From Actinomycetospora sp. NBRC 106378 (GTDB lineage Bacteria; Actinomycetota; Actinomycetes; Mycobacteriales; Pseudonocardiaceae), in NCBI RefSeq assembly GCF_030269685.1, contig NZ_BSTT01000017.1, forward strand, positions 55,103 through 119,102: a DNA stretch of 64,000 bases. Direction: 5' to 3'. The position numbers and the translations under genes were made by a program. Under the pieces are notes generated by a model that searched no databases, was not told where the DNA came from, and saw only the letters and a list, made by a program, of their open reading frames with translations. This document shows, one piece after another, positions 16,033-23,919 of this stretch (within the stretch, counting starts at the first letter, position 1; each line of letters starts with the position of its first letter).

Positions 16033-16923
16033 ATGTCGGATCGACACGTACGTGCGGTGGAGGACGGCTGGGCCGTCGAGAAGACGGACGCCAGCCGGGC
16101 GAGCGCCGTGCTCGCGGTGCAGGCCGAGGCCATCACCCGCGCGGTCGAGATCGTCGCCAACGACGGCGGCGGCGACGTGATCGTGCACGACACCGACGGC
16201 AAGGAGGTCGAGCGCCGCACCGTGGCGCGCGAGGCCGACGACGCCGCGGCGGTCGCGACCGAGCTCGCCGCGGCGGTGACGTCGAAGAAGGGCAAGGAGA
16301 CCGCCAAGGCCGCCGGCAAGGCCGTCAAGGAGGACGCCGACGAGATCGGGGCGGACGCCACGACCGTCGCGAAGAAGACCGCCGGGCAGGCCGAGGACGG
16401 CGCCGAGAAGGTCCGGGCGACCACGAAGGCCGCCGCGGACGGCGTCAAGCAGGAGGTCGACGAGGTCCGTTCCGGCGACAAGTCGCTGCGCGCGGCCGCC
16501 CAGGACGTCTCCTCCATCGCGCGCACGACGGGCGGGCAGGTCGCCGACCAGGCCGACCGCACCGGCCGGCAGATCGCCGGCGAGGCCCGCGGCCTGGGCC
16601 GCCGGGCCGCCGCCGTGGTCGGCGAGACCGCGGAGGACGCCGGTGAGGAGCTCGTCGGCGTCACCGACCGCGCCGCCCGCGAGGGCGCGCGGGCGCAGCG
16701 CGAGCTGAACTCGGTCGCCGACCGCACCGGCAACGCCATCCACGCCGCGACCGAGGCCGCGGCCACACCGTTCGACCGGCTGGCGGTCCTGCTGAACCCG
16801 GTCCGCGTCACCGGCCGCGTCGTCGGGGCCGTCGCGACCGGCGGGCTGCGGCTGGTCGGCCTCGGTGCCGCCAAGGGCAGCGAGCAGGCCGACCGCGGGG
16901 CGCGCCGCCTCGCGAAGCGCTGA
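16033..16923 (+). CDS. DUF2188 protein with long Ala/Lys/Glu helical region (296 aa)
   Basis: Residues 4-65 match DUF2188: HVRAVEDGWAVEKTDASRAS, then AITRAVEIVANDGGGDVIVH. After this the protein is a long run of amphipathic heptad and 11-residue-like repeats rich in Ala, Lys, Glu and Asp (for example KGKETAKAAGKAVKEDADEI), resembling LEA or apolipoprotein-type helices. A mildly hydrophobic end (VTGRVVGAVATGGLRLVGLG) may associate with membrane. Such proteins are associated with desiccation or envelope stress. A strong hairpin terminator follows. It lies just upstream of the sigma-factor/Asp23 block, though it seems separately transcribed. Confidence 0.75.
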   Translation: MSDRHVRAVEDGWAVEKTDASRASAVLAVQAEAITRAVEIVANDGGGDVIVHDTDGKEVERRTVAREADDAAAVATELAAAVTSKKGKETAKAAGKAVKEDADEIGADATTVAKKTAGQAEDGAEKVRATTKAAADGVKQEVDEVRSGDKSLRAAAQDVSSIARTTGGQVADQADRTGRQIAGEARGLGRRAAAVVGETAEDAGEELVGVTDRAAREGARAQRELNSVADRTGNAIHAATEAAATPFDRLAVLLNPVRVTGRVVGAVATGGLRLVGLGAAKGSEQADRGARRLAKR

Positions 16924-16930
16924 CCCGTCG

Positions 16931-16965
16931 CCGGAGCCGGGGCCCGGACCGGGCCCCGGCTCCGG
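16931..16965. terminator. Strong perfect hairpin between convergent genes
   Basis: A 16-bp perfect stem (CCGGAGCCGGGGCCCG and its complement) with loop GAC lies 8 bp after the DUF2188 stop and 7 bp before the convergent Asp23-like stop, so it can terminate both directions. Confidence 0.88.
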
Positions 16966-16971
16966 TGCGTC

Positions 16972-17250
16972 TCACCGCCCGGGGTCGATGTCGACCACGG
17001 TGACGTGCAGCTTCCGTCCGCCGAGGAGCGGGGCGAGGGCCGCGCGCAACACCGCCGTCGTCGTCGTCACCGGGTACCCGTCGGCGAGGACCAGGTCGAT
17101 CTCGACGTGGCCCTCGTGGACCCGCAGGGCGCAGGCGGTGTCCCGTCGTGCGTGCCGGCCGTCGTCCTGACCGTCGTGGTGGTCGGCGAGGCGGGCCACG
17201 CCGGCGACGGCGAGGGCGCGCAGGCGCAGGGTGTCGAGGTCGGGGGTCAC
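16972..17250 (-). CDS. Short Asp23-like protein (92 aa)
   Basis: The C-terminal 50 residues (HVEIDLVLADGYPVTTTTAV and LHVTVVDID) follow the Asp23/Gls24 pattern of alternating strands ending in a 'V-x-V-x-D' strand. The N-terminus is a predicted helix (TLRLRALAVAGVARLADHHD). It is shorter than typical Asp23 proteins (about 110-150 aa) and lacks the usual 'G-V-x-G/A' opening. GTG 17250 has GGAGG nine bases upstream. It is divergent from the sigma factor gene of the main Asp23 cluster and is probably part of the same response. Confidence 0.6.
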   Translation of the reverse strand: MTPDLDTLRLRALAVAGVARLADHHDGQDDGRHARRDTACALRVHEGHVEIDLVLADGYPVTTTTAVLRAALAPLLGGRKLHVTVVDIDPGR

Positions 17251-17485
17251 GGCGACTCACCTCCGTCGAGGCGGCGGCCGAACCCGATGGAGCACGGGGG
17301 GGTCGTGCCCGCGGGCGGGCTCGGCCGGTTCGGACGATGTGGTCGTGGGACACCACGGGCGCCCGGATCGTCATCCGCTGTCCGGGTGATCGATGCCACG
17401 CAATGGGATCGCATTCAACTACCGGGGTACAGGCCGCTCAGCACGCCGGCTCGAGCAGCGGGTCGCGGCGGAGCGAGAGGGCACG

Positions 17486-18112
17486 GTGGCCCGGGTGCCG
17501 GCATCGACGCTGGACCCGCGACGGGACATCCCCGACGTCGGGACGCCGCCCGCGGATGATCCTCCCCGCCCGCCGGGAGAGGATCCGGACGTCGACCGCT
17601 GGCTAGCCGGCCGGGTCGTCGAGGGCGACGTCGAGGCCTACGAGGAACTGCTGCGACGCCACCGCGACCGCATCTACCGGATCGCGCTGCGGGTGCTCGC
17701 GGATCCCGCCGACGCCGACGACGTCACCCAGGAGATCGCGATCCAGCTCTGGACCGGCCTCGCGAGCTTCACCGGCAGCGCCGCCTTCACCACGTGGCTC
17801 TACCGCGTGGTGGTCAACCGGTGCCTGAACCTGCGCCGACGCCGCCGCCCGACCGAGGAGATCACCGAGTCCACCCAACCCGCGACCCCGGGCCCCGAGG
17901 CGCGGGTGGTGGCCGGCCAGGAACTGGAGGCGGGGATGGCCGCTCTCGCGGAGATGCCCGAGGAGCTGCGGGTGGCGCTCGTGCTCGTCCAGCTCGAGGG
18001 TCTGACCTACGCCCAGGCCGCGACCGTGCTCAAGGTGCCCGAGGCCACGGTGCGCGGCCGGCTCGCCCGGGCACGGGCCCAGCTGGTGAAGCAGATGAGG
18101 AGCTGGGCATGA
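17486..18112 (+). CDS. ECF-type RNA polymerase sigma factor (208 aa)
   Basis: Region sigma2 spans about residues 45-110 (EAYEELLRRHRDRIYRIALR, then DADDVTQEIAIQLWTGLASF and WLYRVVVNRCLNLRRRRRP). Sigma4 is at about 145-195 (LPEELRVALVLVQLEGLTYA is close; the actual start is MPEELRVAL) with helix-turn-helix EATVRGRLARARAQLVKQM. Regions 1 and 3 are missing, so it is an extracytoplasmic-function sigma factor. GTG 17486 is chosen for its GAGAGG site. The stop overlaps the next gene by four bases (ATGA), which is typical of sigma/anti-sigma pairs. The following gene encodes a zinc-finger protein fused to Asp23, the likely anti-sigma factor. Confidence 0.9.
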   Translation: MARVPASTLDPRRDIPDVGTPPADDPPRPPGEDPDVDRWLAGRVVEGDVEAYEELLRRHRDRIYRIALRVLADPADADDVTQEIAIQLWTGLASFTGSAAFTTWLYRVVVNRCLNLRRRRRPTEEITESTQPATPGPEARVVAGQELEAGMAALAEMPEELRVALVLVQLEGLTYAQAATVLKVPEATVRGRLARARAQLVKQMRSWA

Positions 18113-18831
18113 CCGAGCGCCCCGGCCCGAGCGCCTCCGCCGTGGACCTCCTGGGCACCGAGACCGCTCTGCCGTGCGGGCGCGACCCGCAGCAGCTGCT
18201 CGAGCAGGTCACCGAGCACGGTCCCGTCGCGGTGGACGACCACCAGCGCAGCTGCCTGCACTGCCAGGCCGCGCTCGCCGAGTTCGACCGGCTGTGGGCG
18301 CCGATGCGCGCGGTCGCCGCCGACCGGCCGCAGGCCCCTCCGGGGGTGCTGGACTCCGTGCTCTCCAGCATCCGCGGCGTCAGCGAGGACCCGGAGTTCG
18401 CCCGGCTCGACGAGGGCTACGGCCACACCCGCATCTCCGGGCGGGTGGTCGCCGCCATCGCCCGGCACCACGCCGCCCGCGTCGCCGGCGTGCGCGGGGC
18501 GCTCGGCAGGCTCGACCGGGCCGGACACCGTCGCGGCGACCGCGACCCGGAGTTCCCCGAGACCTCGGTGCACTCCGCCCAGCCGTCCGACATGGCCCGC
18601 GGACCCCAGGCCAGTGCCGGGGTCGCCGGCGCCTCGACCGCCATCGCGATCGTGCTCGCCGCCGACTACGGCGTGGACCTGCCGGCCCTCGCCGACGAGG
18701 TCCGCGCCGCCGTGGTCGCCGGCGTCCGTGCCTACACCGGGCTCGAACCGGTCTCGGTGTCCGTGGTCGTCGACGAGGTCCTGCTCCCCCGTCCGGGTGA
18801 GGGAGAGCCAGCTCACTCGATCGGATCGTGA
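18109..18831 (+). CDS. Anti-sigma-like zinc finger fused to an Asp23 domain (240 aa)
   Basis: The N-terminal part carries C23, then H45-x3-C49-x2-C52 within VDDHQRSCLHCQAALAEFDR. This is the spacing of ZAS-type (zinc-binding) anti-sigma factors. The C-terminal part is an Asp23/Gls24 domain: TRISGRVVAAIARHHAARVA, then AGVAGASTAIAIVLAADYGV and YTGLEPVSVSVVVDEVLLP. Between them is an insert rich in charged residues. No transmembrane helix is present, so it should be cytoplasmic. The four-base coupling to the ECF sigma factor supports an anti-sigma role. Inference: the Asp23 domain may sense or anchor at the membrane scaffold formed by the downstream Asp23, DUF2273 and AmaP proteins. Confidence 0.8.
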   Translation: MTERPGPSASAVDLLGTETALPCGRDPQQLLEQVTEHGPVAVDDHQRSCLHCQAALAEFDRLWAPMRAVAADRPQAPPGVLDSVLSSIRGVSEDPEFARLDEGYGHTRISGRVVAAIARHHAARVAGVRGALGRLDRAGHRRGDRDPEFPETSVHSAQPSDMARGPQASAGVAGASTAIAIVLAADYGVDLPALADEVRAAVVAGVRAYTGLEPVSVSVVVDEVLLPRPGEGEPAHSIGS

Positions 18832-18924
18832 CGATCGTGCGCGATGCGGTGTCTCACCACCGAGAACGACGGAGACGCTCCGCCCACCAGGGCGGGCCCG
18901 TCGTCCCGAAGGAGGACATCCACG

Positions 18925-19380
18925 ATGACCACCCCGGCCACCACCCCGAAGGCCACCACCGCCACCGGCTCGGCCCTCGAGAGCACGCAGGGCAAGACCA
19001 CGATCGCCGACGCCGTCGTCGCAAAGGTCGCGGGCCTCGCCGCCCGTGAGGTGAGCGGTGTGTACGGCTTCGGTGGCTCCGCCGCCCGCGCCTTCGGCGC
19101 GATCACCGAGCGCATCCCGGGCAGCCGCTCGTCGGTCACCCAGGGCGTCTCGGTGGAGGTCGGCGAGCGCCAGGCCGCGGTCGACCTGACCATCGTCGTC
19201 GAGTACGGCGTCGCCATCGCCGACCTGGCCCGCTCCGTGCGCCGCAACGTCATCTCCGCCGTCGAGCGCATGACCGGCCTCGAGGTCACCGAGGTCAACG
19301 TCGACGTCGTCGACCTGCACCTGCCCAGCGACGACGATGACGCCGAGCCCGCCCCGGCCGAGCCCGCCCGCGTGCGATGA
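18925..19380 (+). CDS. Asp23/Gls24 family protein, full-length (151 aa)
   Basis: AAGGAGG precedes ATG 18925. After a 25-residue Thr/Ala-rich leader comes the classic Asp23 core: KTTIADAVVAKVAGLAAREV, then SGVYGFGG, VSVEVGERQAAVDLTIVVEY and MTGLEVTEVNVDVVDLHLP. The acidic tail is DDDDAEPAPAEP. Asp23 proteins are abundant membrane-associated stress proteins anchored by AmaP in Gram-positives; this is the largest and most canonical copy here. The stop overlaps the next gene by four bases. Confidence 0.9.
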   Translation: MTTPATTPKATTATGSALESTQGKTTIADAVVAKVAGLAAREVSGVYGFGGSAARAFGAITERIPGSRSSVTQGVSVEVGERQAAVDLTIVVEYGVAIADLARSVRRNVISAVERMTGLEVTEVNVDVVDLHLPSDDDDAEPAPAEPARVR

Positions 19381-19697
19381 GCTCGCCCGAGCCGCACCTC
19401 ACCCCCGCGGTGATCGGGGGGCTCGACGTCGACCGGATCGCCGCCGCGGTGCAGGCCTGCCCCCTCGTGGCCGGCCTGCACCCCGGGGCCCACGGCGCCG
19501 TCGCCACGCTGCTGCCCGGCCGTCGGGTGCCGGGCATCCGCGTCCACGAGGCGGAAGGCCGCGCCGTCGGCCTCGAGATCGCCGTCACCGCCCGCTACGG
19601 CGCGGTGCTCGCCCAGGTCGGCGACCAGGTCCGCACGGCCGTCGCGGCCCTCGCCCCCGGCCTCCCGGCCGAGGTCACCGTCGCTGACATCGCCTGA
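19377..19697 (+). CDS. Asp23-like protein (106 aa)
   Basis: The protein is shorter than the preceding copy: IAAAVQACPLVAGLHPGAHG, then VGLEIAVTARYGAVLAQVGD and ending GLPAEVTVADIA. The strand order matches Asp23 but the conserved opening Gly motif is diverged. It is coupled to the previous gene by ATGA and is probably an interacting paralogue. No membrane segment. Confidence 0.65.
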   Translation: MSSPEPHLTPAVIGGLDVDRIAAAVQACPLVAGLHPGAHGAVATLLPGRRVPGIRVHEAEGRAVGLEIAVTARYGAVLAQVGDQVRTAVAALAPGLPAEVTVADIA

Positions 19698-19740
19698 CCC
19701 GGGCCCTCCCGCCCACCCCTCTCCACCACAAGGAGATCCC

Positions 19741-19953
19741 ATGATCACCACCAACACCGTCCTGGGGCTGACCTTCGGGACCGCCCTCGGCTTCGCCGGC
19801 GCCTTCGGCGGCTTCGGCGCGTTCCTGCTCGTGCTCGTGCTGGGCGTCGTGGGCCTGGTCGTCGGCCGCTGGCTCGACGGCCGGCTCGACCTCCGCGAGA
19901 TCGGCGAGCAGCTCCGTGGCGCCGGCTCCGATCGGGGGAGGAATCGACTGTGA
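19741..19953 (+). CDS. DUF2273-like small membrane protein (70 aa)
   Basis: A single long hydrophobic stretch (GLTFGTALGFAGAFGGFGAF followed by LLVLVLGVVGLVVGRWLDG) is followed by a charged cytoplasmic tail. DUF2273 proteins are the small membrane partners encoded with Asp23 in Firmicutes and actinobacteria. AAGGAG precedes ATG 19741. The stop overlaps the next gene. Confidence 0.75.
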   Translation: MITTNTVLGLTFGTALGFAGAFGGFGAFLLVLVLGVVGLVVGRWLDGRLDLREIGEQLRGAGSDRGRNRL

Positions 19954-20318
19954 CCGCCACGTCCACCACCCCCGACGACGTGGGTGACCGCGGCACGCTG
20001 ACGATCGCCGACTCCGTCGTGGAGAAGCTCGTCGTCGCCGCGGCCGCCGAGGTCGAGGGGGTCGACACCATGACGAGGTCGGGCACGCTGGGCCGCTCGG
20101 CCCGCGCGAGCGTGCGCCGCGACGGCGACCGGGTCGAGGCCGACCTGCAGACCGCCGTGCGCTACCCGCACGGCCTGGCCGCCACGGCCGACGCCGCCCG
20201 CGACCGCATCCGCACGCGGCTCGACGAGTACACCGGACTGCAGGTGTCGCGCATCGACGTCACCGTCAGCGTCCTCAGCGGCGCCGCGCCGCGCCCGACG
20301 GGGCGGGTGGTCGCATGA
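19950..20318 (+). CDS. Asp23/Gls24 family protein (122 aa)
   Basis: GTG 19950 overlaps the DUF2273 stop by four bases. The core is RGTLTIADSVVEKLVVAAAA, EVEGVDTMTRSGTLGRSARA and YTGLQVSRIDVTVSVLSG, a complete Asp23 domain. It is the third clear Asp23 unit of the operon. These proteins are expected to multimerise at the membrane. Confidence 0.87.
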   Translation: MTATSTTPDDVGDRGTLTIADSVVEKLVVAAAAEVEGVDTMTRSGTLGRSARASVRRDGDRVEADLQTAVRYPHGLAATADAARDRIRTRLDEYTGLQVSRIDVTVSVLSGAAPRPTGRVVA

Positions 20319-20911
20319 CCCGCCGTCCCCGCCGCACCCTGCCCGCGCTGCTGGTGGCCCTCGTGCTGCTCGCGCTCGGCGCGCTCGCGGCGACCAGCGC
20401 CATCCAGACCCTGCTCGGGCGGACCCCCGTGGTCTCGCTCGACGCCGTCCCCGGCGCCCTGTCCGGGGTCGCCTGGGAGTCGCCGATCGTCCTGATCGTC
20501 GCGGGCGTGGCCGCCGTCGTCGGGCTCGTGCTGCTGCTCGCGGCGATCCTGCCCGGGCCGTCCCACGTCCTGCCGCTGACCGCGGCACCCGCCACCACGG
20601 CTCCCACCGCGGGCGGCGACGCCGAGGCGTGGGGCCCGTGGTCGGGCAGCGGCGTCGAGGCCGCCGGCTGGCACCGCCACGACCTGGCCCTGCGGCTGCG
20701 CCGCCGGGCCGCCGACGTCGAGGGCGTCACCGGCGCCACGGCGAAGGTCCGACGCCGCAGCGTCAAGGTCGTTGCCCGCACCCACCGCGGGAGCACCGGC
20801 GACCTGCGCCAGGCCGTGGAGTCGGCCCTGTCCACCGACCTCGACTCGCTCGGGCTCGCCCGCCGACCGCGGTTGCGCGTGAGCGTGTCCTCCACCCGTA
20901 AGGACCGGTGA
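20315..20911 (+). CDS. DUF6286-type membrane protein (198 aa)
   Basis: Two membrane helices near residues 8-30 (LLVALVLLALGALAATSAI) and 52-78 precede a cytoplasmic domain (WHRHDLALRLRRRAADVEGV, then KVRRRSVKVVARTHRGSTGD and RPRLRVSVSSTRKD). The combination matches DUF6286 proteins found with Asp23 and AmaP in actinobacteria. The C-terminal domain resembles a diverged Asp23-like fold. The gene is coupled on both sides by four-base overlaps. Confidence 0.75.
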   Translation: MTRRPRRTLPALLVALVLLALGALAATSAIQTLLGRTPVVSLDAVPGALSGVAWESPIVLIVAGVAAVVGLVLLLAAILPGPSHVLPLTAAPATTAPTAGGDAEAWGPWSGSGVEAAGWHRHDLALRLRRRAADVEGVTGATAKVRRRSVKVVARTHRGSTGDLRQAVESALSTDLDSLGLARRPRLRVSVSSTRKDR

Positions 20912-21504
20912 TCGTCATGGCTCGTGGACGTGCCACGAACCCGCCCGCCCGGCTCAACCGGAGCCTGCTCGCCCTGGTGGGGATCCTGCTGATCGCCGCC
21001 GCGCTGCTGGCCGCCGGCATCTCGACCGGGCGGCTCCCGCTCGTCGCGTCGACCGCCGCGGTCGTGCCGTCGGCCTCGCTGCCCTCCTGGGCCGCCTGGG
21101 TCGTCGCGGTCGCCGGGGTCGTGGTCGGGTTGCTCGCGCTGCGCTGGCTGATCGCCCAGGCCCGCCGCCGGCCGGCCGGCTCGCCCTGGTCCGCCGAGGC
21201 CACCGGCCCAGTGGAGGGCCGCACCACCGCGTCCTCCTCGGTGATCGCCGACGCCCTGTGCGACGACCTCGAATCGCATCCGGCGATCGCCGACGCCACC
21301 GCCCGGCTCACCGCCCCCGGCCCGCGCCCGGCGCTCTACGTCGAGCTCGCCGTGGACGCCCGTGCCGACGCCACCGAGGCCCGGGCGCACCTCGAGCAAC
21401 ACGCCCTCCCACGGCTGCGCGGCGCGCTCGGCACCGAGACGCTGCCCGTGGAGCTGCTGCTGCGGACCGGGCGGGCCGGCAAGGACGAGCGGCGGGTCTC
21501 GTGA
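20908..21504 (+). CDS. amaP: AmaP-like Asp23 membrane anchor (198 aa)
   Basis: AmaP anchors Asp23 proteins at the membrane. Two hydrophobic helices (LLALVGILLIAAALLAAGIS and WAAWVVAVAGVVVGLLALRW) are followed by a cytoplasmic domain with ALYVELAVDARADATEARAH and TLPVELLLRTGR. The two-helix plus globular-tail architecture and the gene order match AmaP/alkaline-shock anchor proteins. The start may be GTG 20908 (overlapping the upstream TGA) or ATG 20917. The downstream lipoprotein is coupled by a GTGA overlap. Confidence 0.75.
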   Translation: MIVMARGRATNPPARLNRSLLALVGILLIAAALLAAGISTGRLPLVASTAAVVPSASLPSWAAWVVAVAGVVVGLLALRWLIAQARRRPAGSPWSAEATGPVEGRTTASSSVIADALCDDLESHPAIADATARLTAPGPRPALYVELAVDARADATEARAHLEQHALPRLRGALGTETLPVELLLRTGRAGKDERRVS

Positions 21505-22646
21505 GCGCCCGCCGGGCCGCCGTCGTGACGGTGGCCCTCGCGGCCCTGCTCGGCGCCTGCGCCGACACGCCGCTGGTAAGGGCGCCGGGCGCCGGGGCCC
21601 CGACCTCGTCGGCGGCCCCGGCCACCCCCTCGGCCACCCCCGCGCCGAGCCCCTCACCGGCACCCGCCCCGGCGCCCCCGTCCACCGCGCAGCCGGCGAC
21701 CTCGCCGCAGGCGGCCACGACGCCCGGTGGCCGGGTCGTCGACCTCGGCGACGGCGCCGCGACCACCCTGACGGTGTCACCGGTCGACCAGCGGGCCGTG
21801 GTCACGCTGGTCGGCACGTCGTCGGCCGCGGCCGTCCAGGTGAACCCGGACACCGCCGCCGTCGCGACCCGCAGCACCGTGACCGGCAGCCCCCGGTCCG
21901 TCGTGTCCGCCACGGACCGCTCCGGGCTGGTCCTGGCCGACCCCTCGGCCGGCCTGACCGGCGTCGCCCTGCCCTCCGGTTCCACCACCGACGCCCCGGC
22001 GGGCGCACCGGCCGGGGTCCAGGCGCTCGGCGTCGACCCGTCCGGGAACCTCCTGGTGGCTGCGACCGGGGTCGCCGGGGACGCCCGGCGGGAGGCGGCC
22101 GGCGTCACCTCGAACGGATCGCTGTCGCTGCTGCGCGACGGGCGCGTCGCGGCCCAGGTCGGCGGTCTCGGTCGGCCGGTCGCGCTCGCGGTCGCCGGGG
22201 AACGGGTCGCGGTGCTCGACACCGAGCGATCCGTGGTGCACCTGGTCGACCTGGCGACGATGCGGGAGGTCACCGCCGTACCCGCGGGCGACGGGTCCAC
22301 CGCCGTGACGATCGACCGGCACGGCCGGCTGCTCGTCACCGACACCCGGGCCGGCGTGATCCGGCGCTACGACCTGACCGGGCAGTCCCCGGCGCCGCTG
22401 GCCCCGATCCAGCTCGGCGCGTCGACCGCCCCCTACGGCACCGCCTACGACGCCACGACCGACCGGCTCTGGGTCACGCTCACCGGCATGAACCGGCTGG
22501 TGGCGGTCGACCTGAGCTCGGCCCAGGAGCCGCGGGTGGTGCTGGACCTCGCGACGATCGCCCAGCCCGACCTGGTCGCGCTCGGCCAGGGCCGCGTGTA
22601 CGTGGCGAGCCCCCGGACGGGCCAACTGCAGATCACCCTGGTGTAG
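21501..22646 (+). CDS. Beta-propeller lipoprotein of the Asp23 operon (381 aa)
   Basis: The N-terminus VTVALAALLGACADTPLVRA is a lipoprotein signal with lipobox L-L-G-A-C. A Pro/Ala/Ser-rich linker leads to repeats of about 40-50 residues with patterns such as AVTIDRHGRLLVTDTRAGVI and AVAGERVAVLDTERSVVHLV, typical of YVTN/NHL-type beta-propellers. The mature protein should sit on the outer face of the membrane. The coupling to amaP implies a role linked to the envelope scaffold, perhaps sensing; this is inference. The last gene of the operon appears to be this one. Confidence 0.8.
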   Translation: MSARRAAVVTVALAALLGACADTPLVRAPGAGAPTSSAAPATPSATPAPSPSPAPAPAPPSTAQPATSPQAATTPGGRVVDLGDGAATTLTVSPVDQRAVVTLVGTSSAAAVQVNPDTAAVATRSTVTGSPRSVVSATDRSGLVLADPSAGLTGVALPSGSTTDAPAGAPAGVQALGVDPSGNLLVAATGVAGDARREAAGVTSNGSLSLLRDGRVAAQVGGLGRPVALAVAGERVAVLDTERSVVHLVDLATMREVTAVPAGDGSTAVTIDRHGRLLVTDTRAGVIRRYDLTGQSPAPLAPIQLGASTAPYGTAYDATTDRLWVTLTGMNRLVAVDLSSAQEPRVVLDLATIAQPDLVALGQGRVYVASPRTGQLQITLV

Positions 22647-22722
22647 GTGCAGGGACTGCCCCTGTCGGGGTACTCCCGCGATGACGCACGGCGAGCAGAG
22701 CCGTCGGAGGAAGGGACTCACC

Positions 22723-22896
22723 ATGAGCACCGAGAAGAAGGCCGACAACAAGATCGACGAGGTCGCCGGCAAGGTCAAGGAGACCGTCGGCAAGGCGGTG
22801 GGCAACGAGTCCCTGACCGCCGAGGGCAAGACCCAGCAGGGGAAGGCCAACATCAAGCAGGCCGGCGAGAAGGTCAAGGACGCCTTCAAGTCCTGA
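22723..22896 (+). CDS. csbD: CsbD-family stress protein (57 aa)
   Basis: The sequence STEKKADNKIDEVAGKVKET and NESLTAEGKTQQGKANIKQA is the classic CsbD signature, a small general-stress protein controlled by sigma-B in many Gram-positives. Its exact function is unknown. ATG 22723 follows GGAGG. A GGGTAC box at about 22668 upstream resembles a sigma-B-type minus-10, but the minus-35 is weak. A perfect hairpin terminator follows. Confidence 0.9.
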   Translation: MSTEKKADNKIDEVAGKVKETVGKAVGNESLTAEGKTQQGKANIKQAGEKVKDAFKS

Positions 22897-22914
22897 CCGA
22901 CCCCCTCCTGCACG

Positions 22915-22948
22915 CGGGCCGCCCGTCACCGTGGTGACGGGCGGCCCG
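22915..22948. terminator. Strong bidirectional hairpin between csbD and Mn catalase
   Basis: A perfect 16-bp stem (CGGGCCGCCCGTCACC and its complement) with a two-base loop lies between the convergent stops at 22896 and 22963. Confidence 0.9.
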
Positions 22949-22962
22949 TTCGCGTTCCGGGA

Positions 22963-23919
22963 TCAGTCGCTCGCGGGAGCCCACCGGGGCGGAGCGGTCT
23001 CGGCCTGCAGCTCCATCTCGGCGGTGGCCTGCACGAGTTGCATGAGTTCGGGGTCCAGGCCGGGGCCGAACTCCTCCGGCCGTTCCACGGCGATACCCGG
23101 GAACGGCACCCCCTCGGGGGCCTGCTCGGTGGACATCGTGGTCCCGTCCTTCGACGGCGAGGTGCCCTGGATGATCCGTCCGGCCTCGGAGAGCTGGTCG
23201 AGGCTGAAGGTGTACTGCTTCGACTGCAGCCCCTGCTCGGTCAGCGTCCTGACCTCCGGGAACTGCTCGGCGTTGGTCTTCGGGATCGGCAGCAGCTTGT
23301 TCCACTCCACCCCGAGGCACTCCAGCGCCTTCGCGTAGGCGTTCTCGTGGGCCTGGTCCCGCACGATCAGGTACGCGATCGTCGACCGGGCCGTCTTGTT
23401 CGCCGTCATCTCGTAGAGCCGGCACTTCTGCAGTCGCCCGGTGGACTCCAGCATCAGGTTGTAGAGCAGGTTCAACGGCAGGTTGCCCGAGTCGTAGACG
23501 TACTTGCCCGTCCACGGGTCGCCCTGCGCATCCACCGGCAGCGCGCCCTGGGCGCCGACCAGCCAGTGGTGGATGTTCCCGCCCGAGAGCGCGATGTTCA
23601 GCGGGGTCGCGCCGCCGGCGCCGGGCTCGTCGAGCGAGGTGGGGTTGCCCTGGTAGCGGGGCGACCCGTCCACGAGCTGGGCGATCGTGGAGGCGATGAG
23701 CTCGACGTGGCCGATCTCCTCGGTGCCGATGCCGTAGAGCAGGTCGCGGAACGGCTTGCCCGTCGGACCGCGGAAATTGAAGCTCTGGAACAGGTACTGC
23801 ATCATCGTGCGCATCTCGCCGAACTGACCGCCCAGACCCTCCTGGAGGGCGTTGGCGGCGGCCGGGTCCGGCTCGTCGGCGGCGATCTCGTTGAGCATGC
23901 GTTGCACGTGCAGGAACAC
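22963..23919 (-). CDS. Manganese catalase (318 aa)
   Basis: This non-haem, di-manganese catalase detoxifies hydrogen peroxide. GTG 23919, with GAGGGG upstream, gives a short canonical start MFLHVQRMLNEIAADEPDPA. The ferritin-like four-helix core has glutamate and histidine metal ligands in GGQFGEMRTMMQYLFQSFNF, IGTEEIGHVELIAS and VRDQAHENAYAKALE. The C-terminus (residues about 230-318) is a typical extension. The gene is convergent with csbD, both in the stress region. Confidence 0.9.
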   Translation of the reverse strand: MFLHVQRMLNEIAADEPDPAAANALQEGLGGQFGEMRTMMQYLFQSFNFRGPTGKPFRDLLYGIGTEEIGHVELIASTIAQLVDGSPRYQGNPTSLDEPGAGGATPLNIALSGGNIHHWLVGAQGALPVDAQGDPWTGKYVYDSGNLPLNLLYNLMLESTGRLQKCRLYEMTANKTARSTIAYLIVRDQAHENAYAKALECLGVEWNKLLPIPKTNAEQFPEVRTLTEQGLQSKQYTFSLDQLSEAGRIIQGTSPSKDGTTMSTEQAPEGVPFPGIAVERPEEFGPGLDPELMQLVQATAEMELQAETAPPRWAPASD

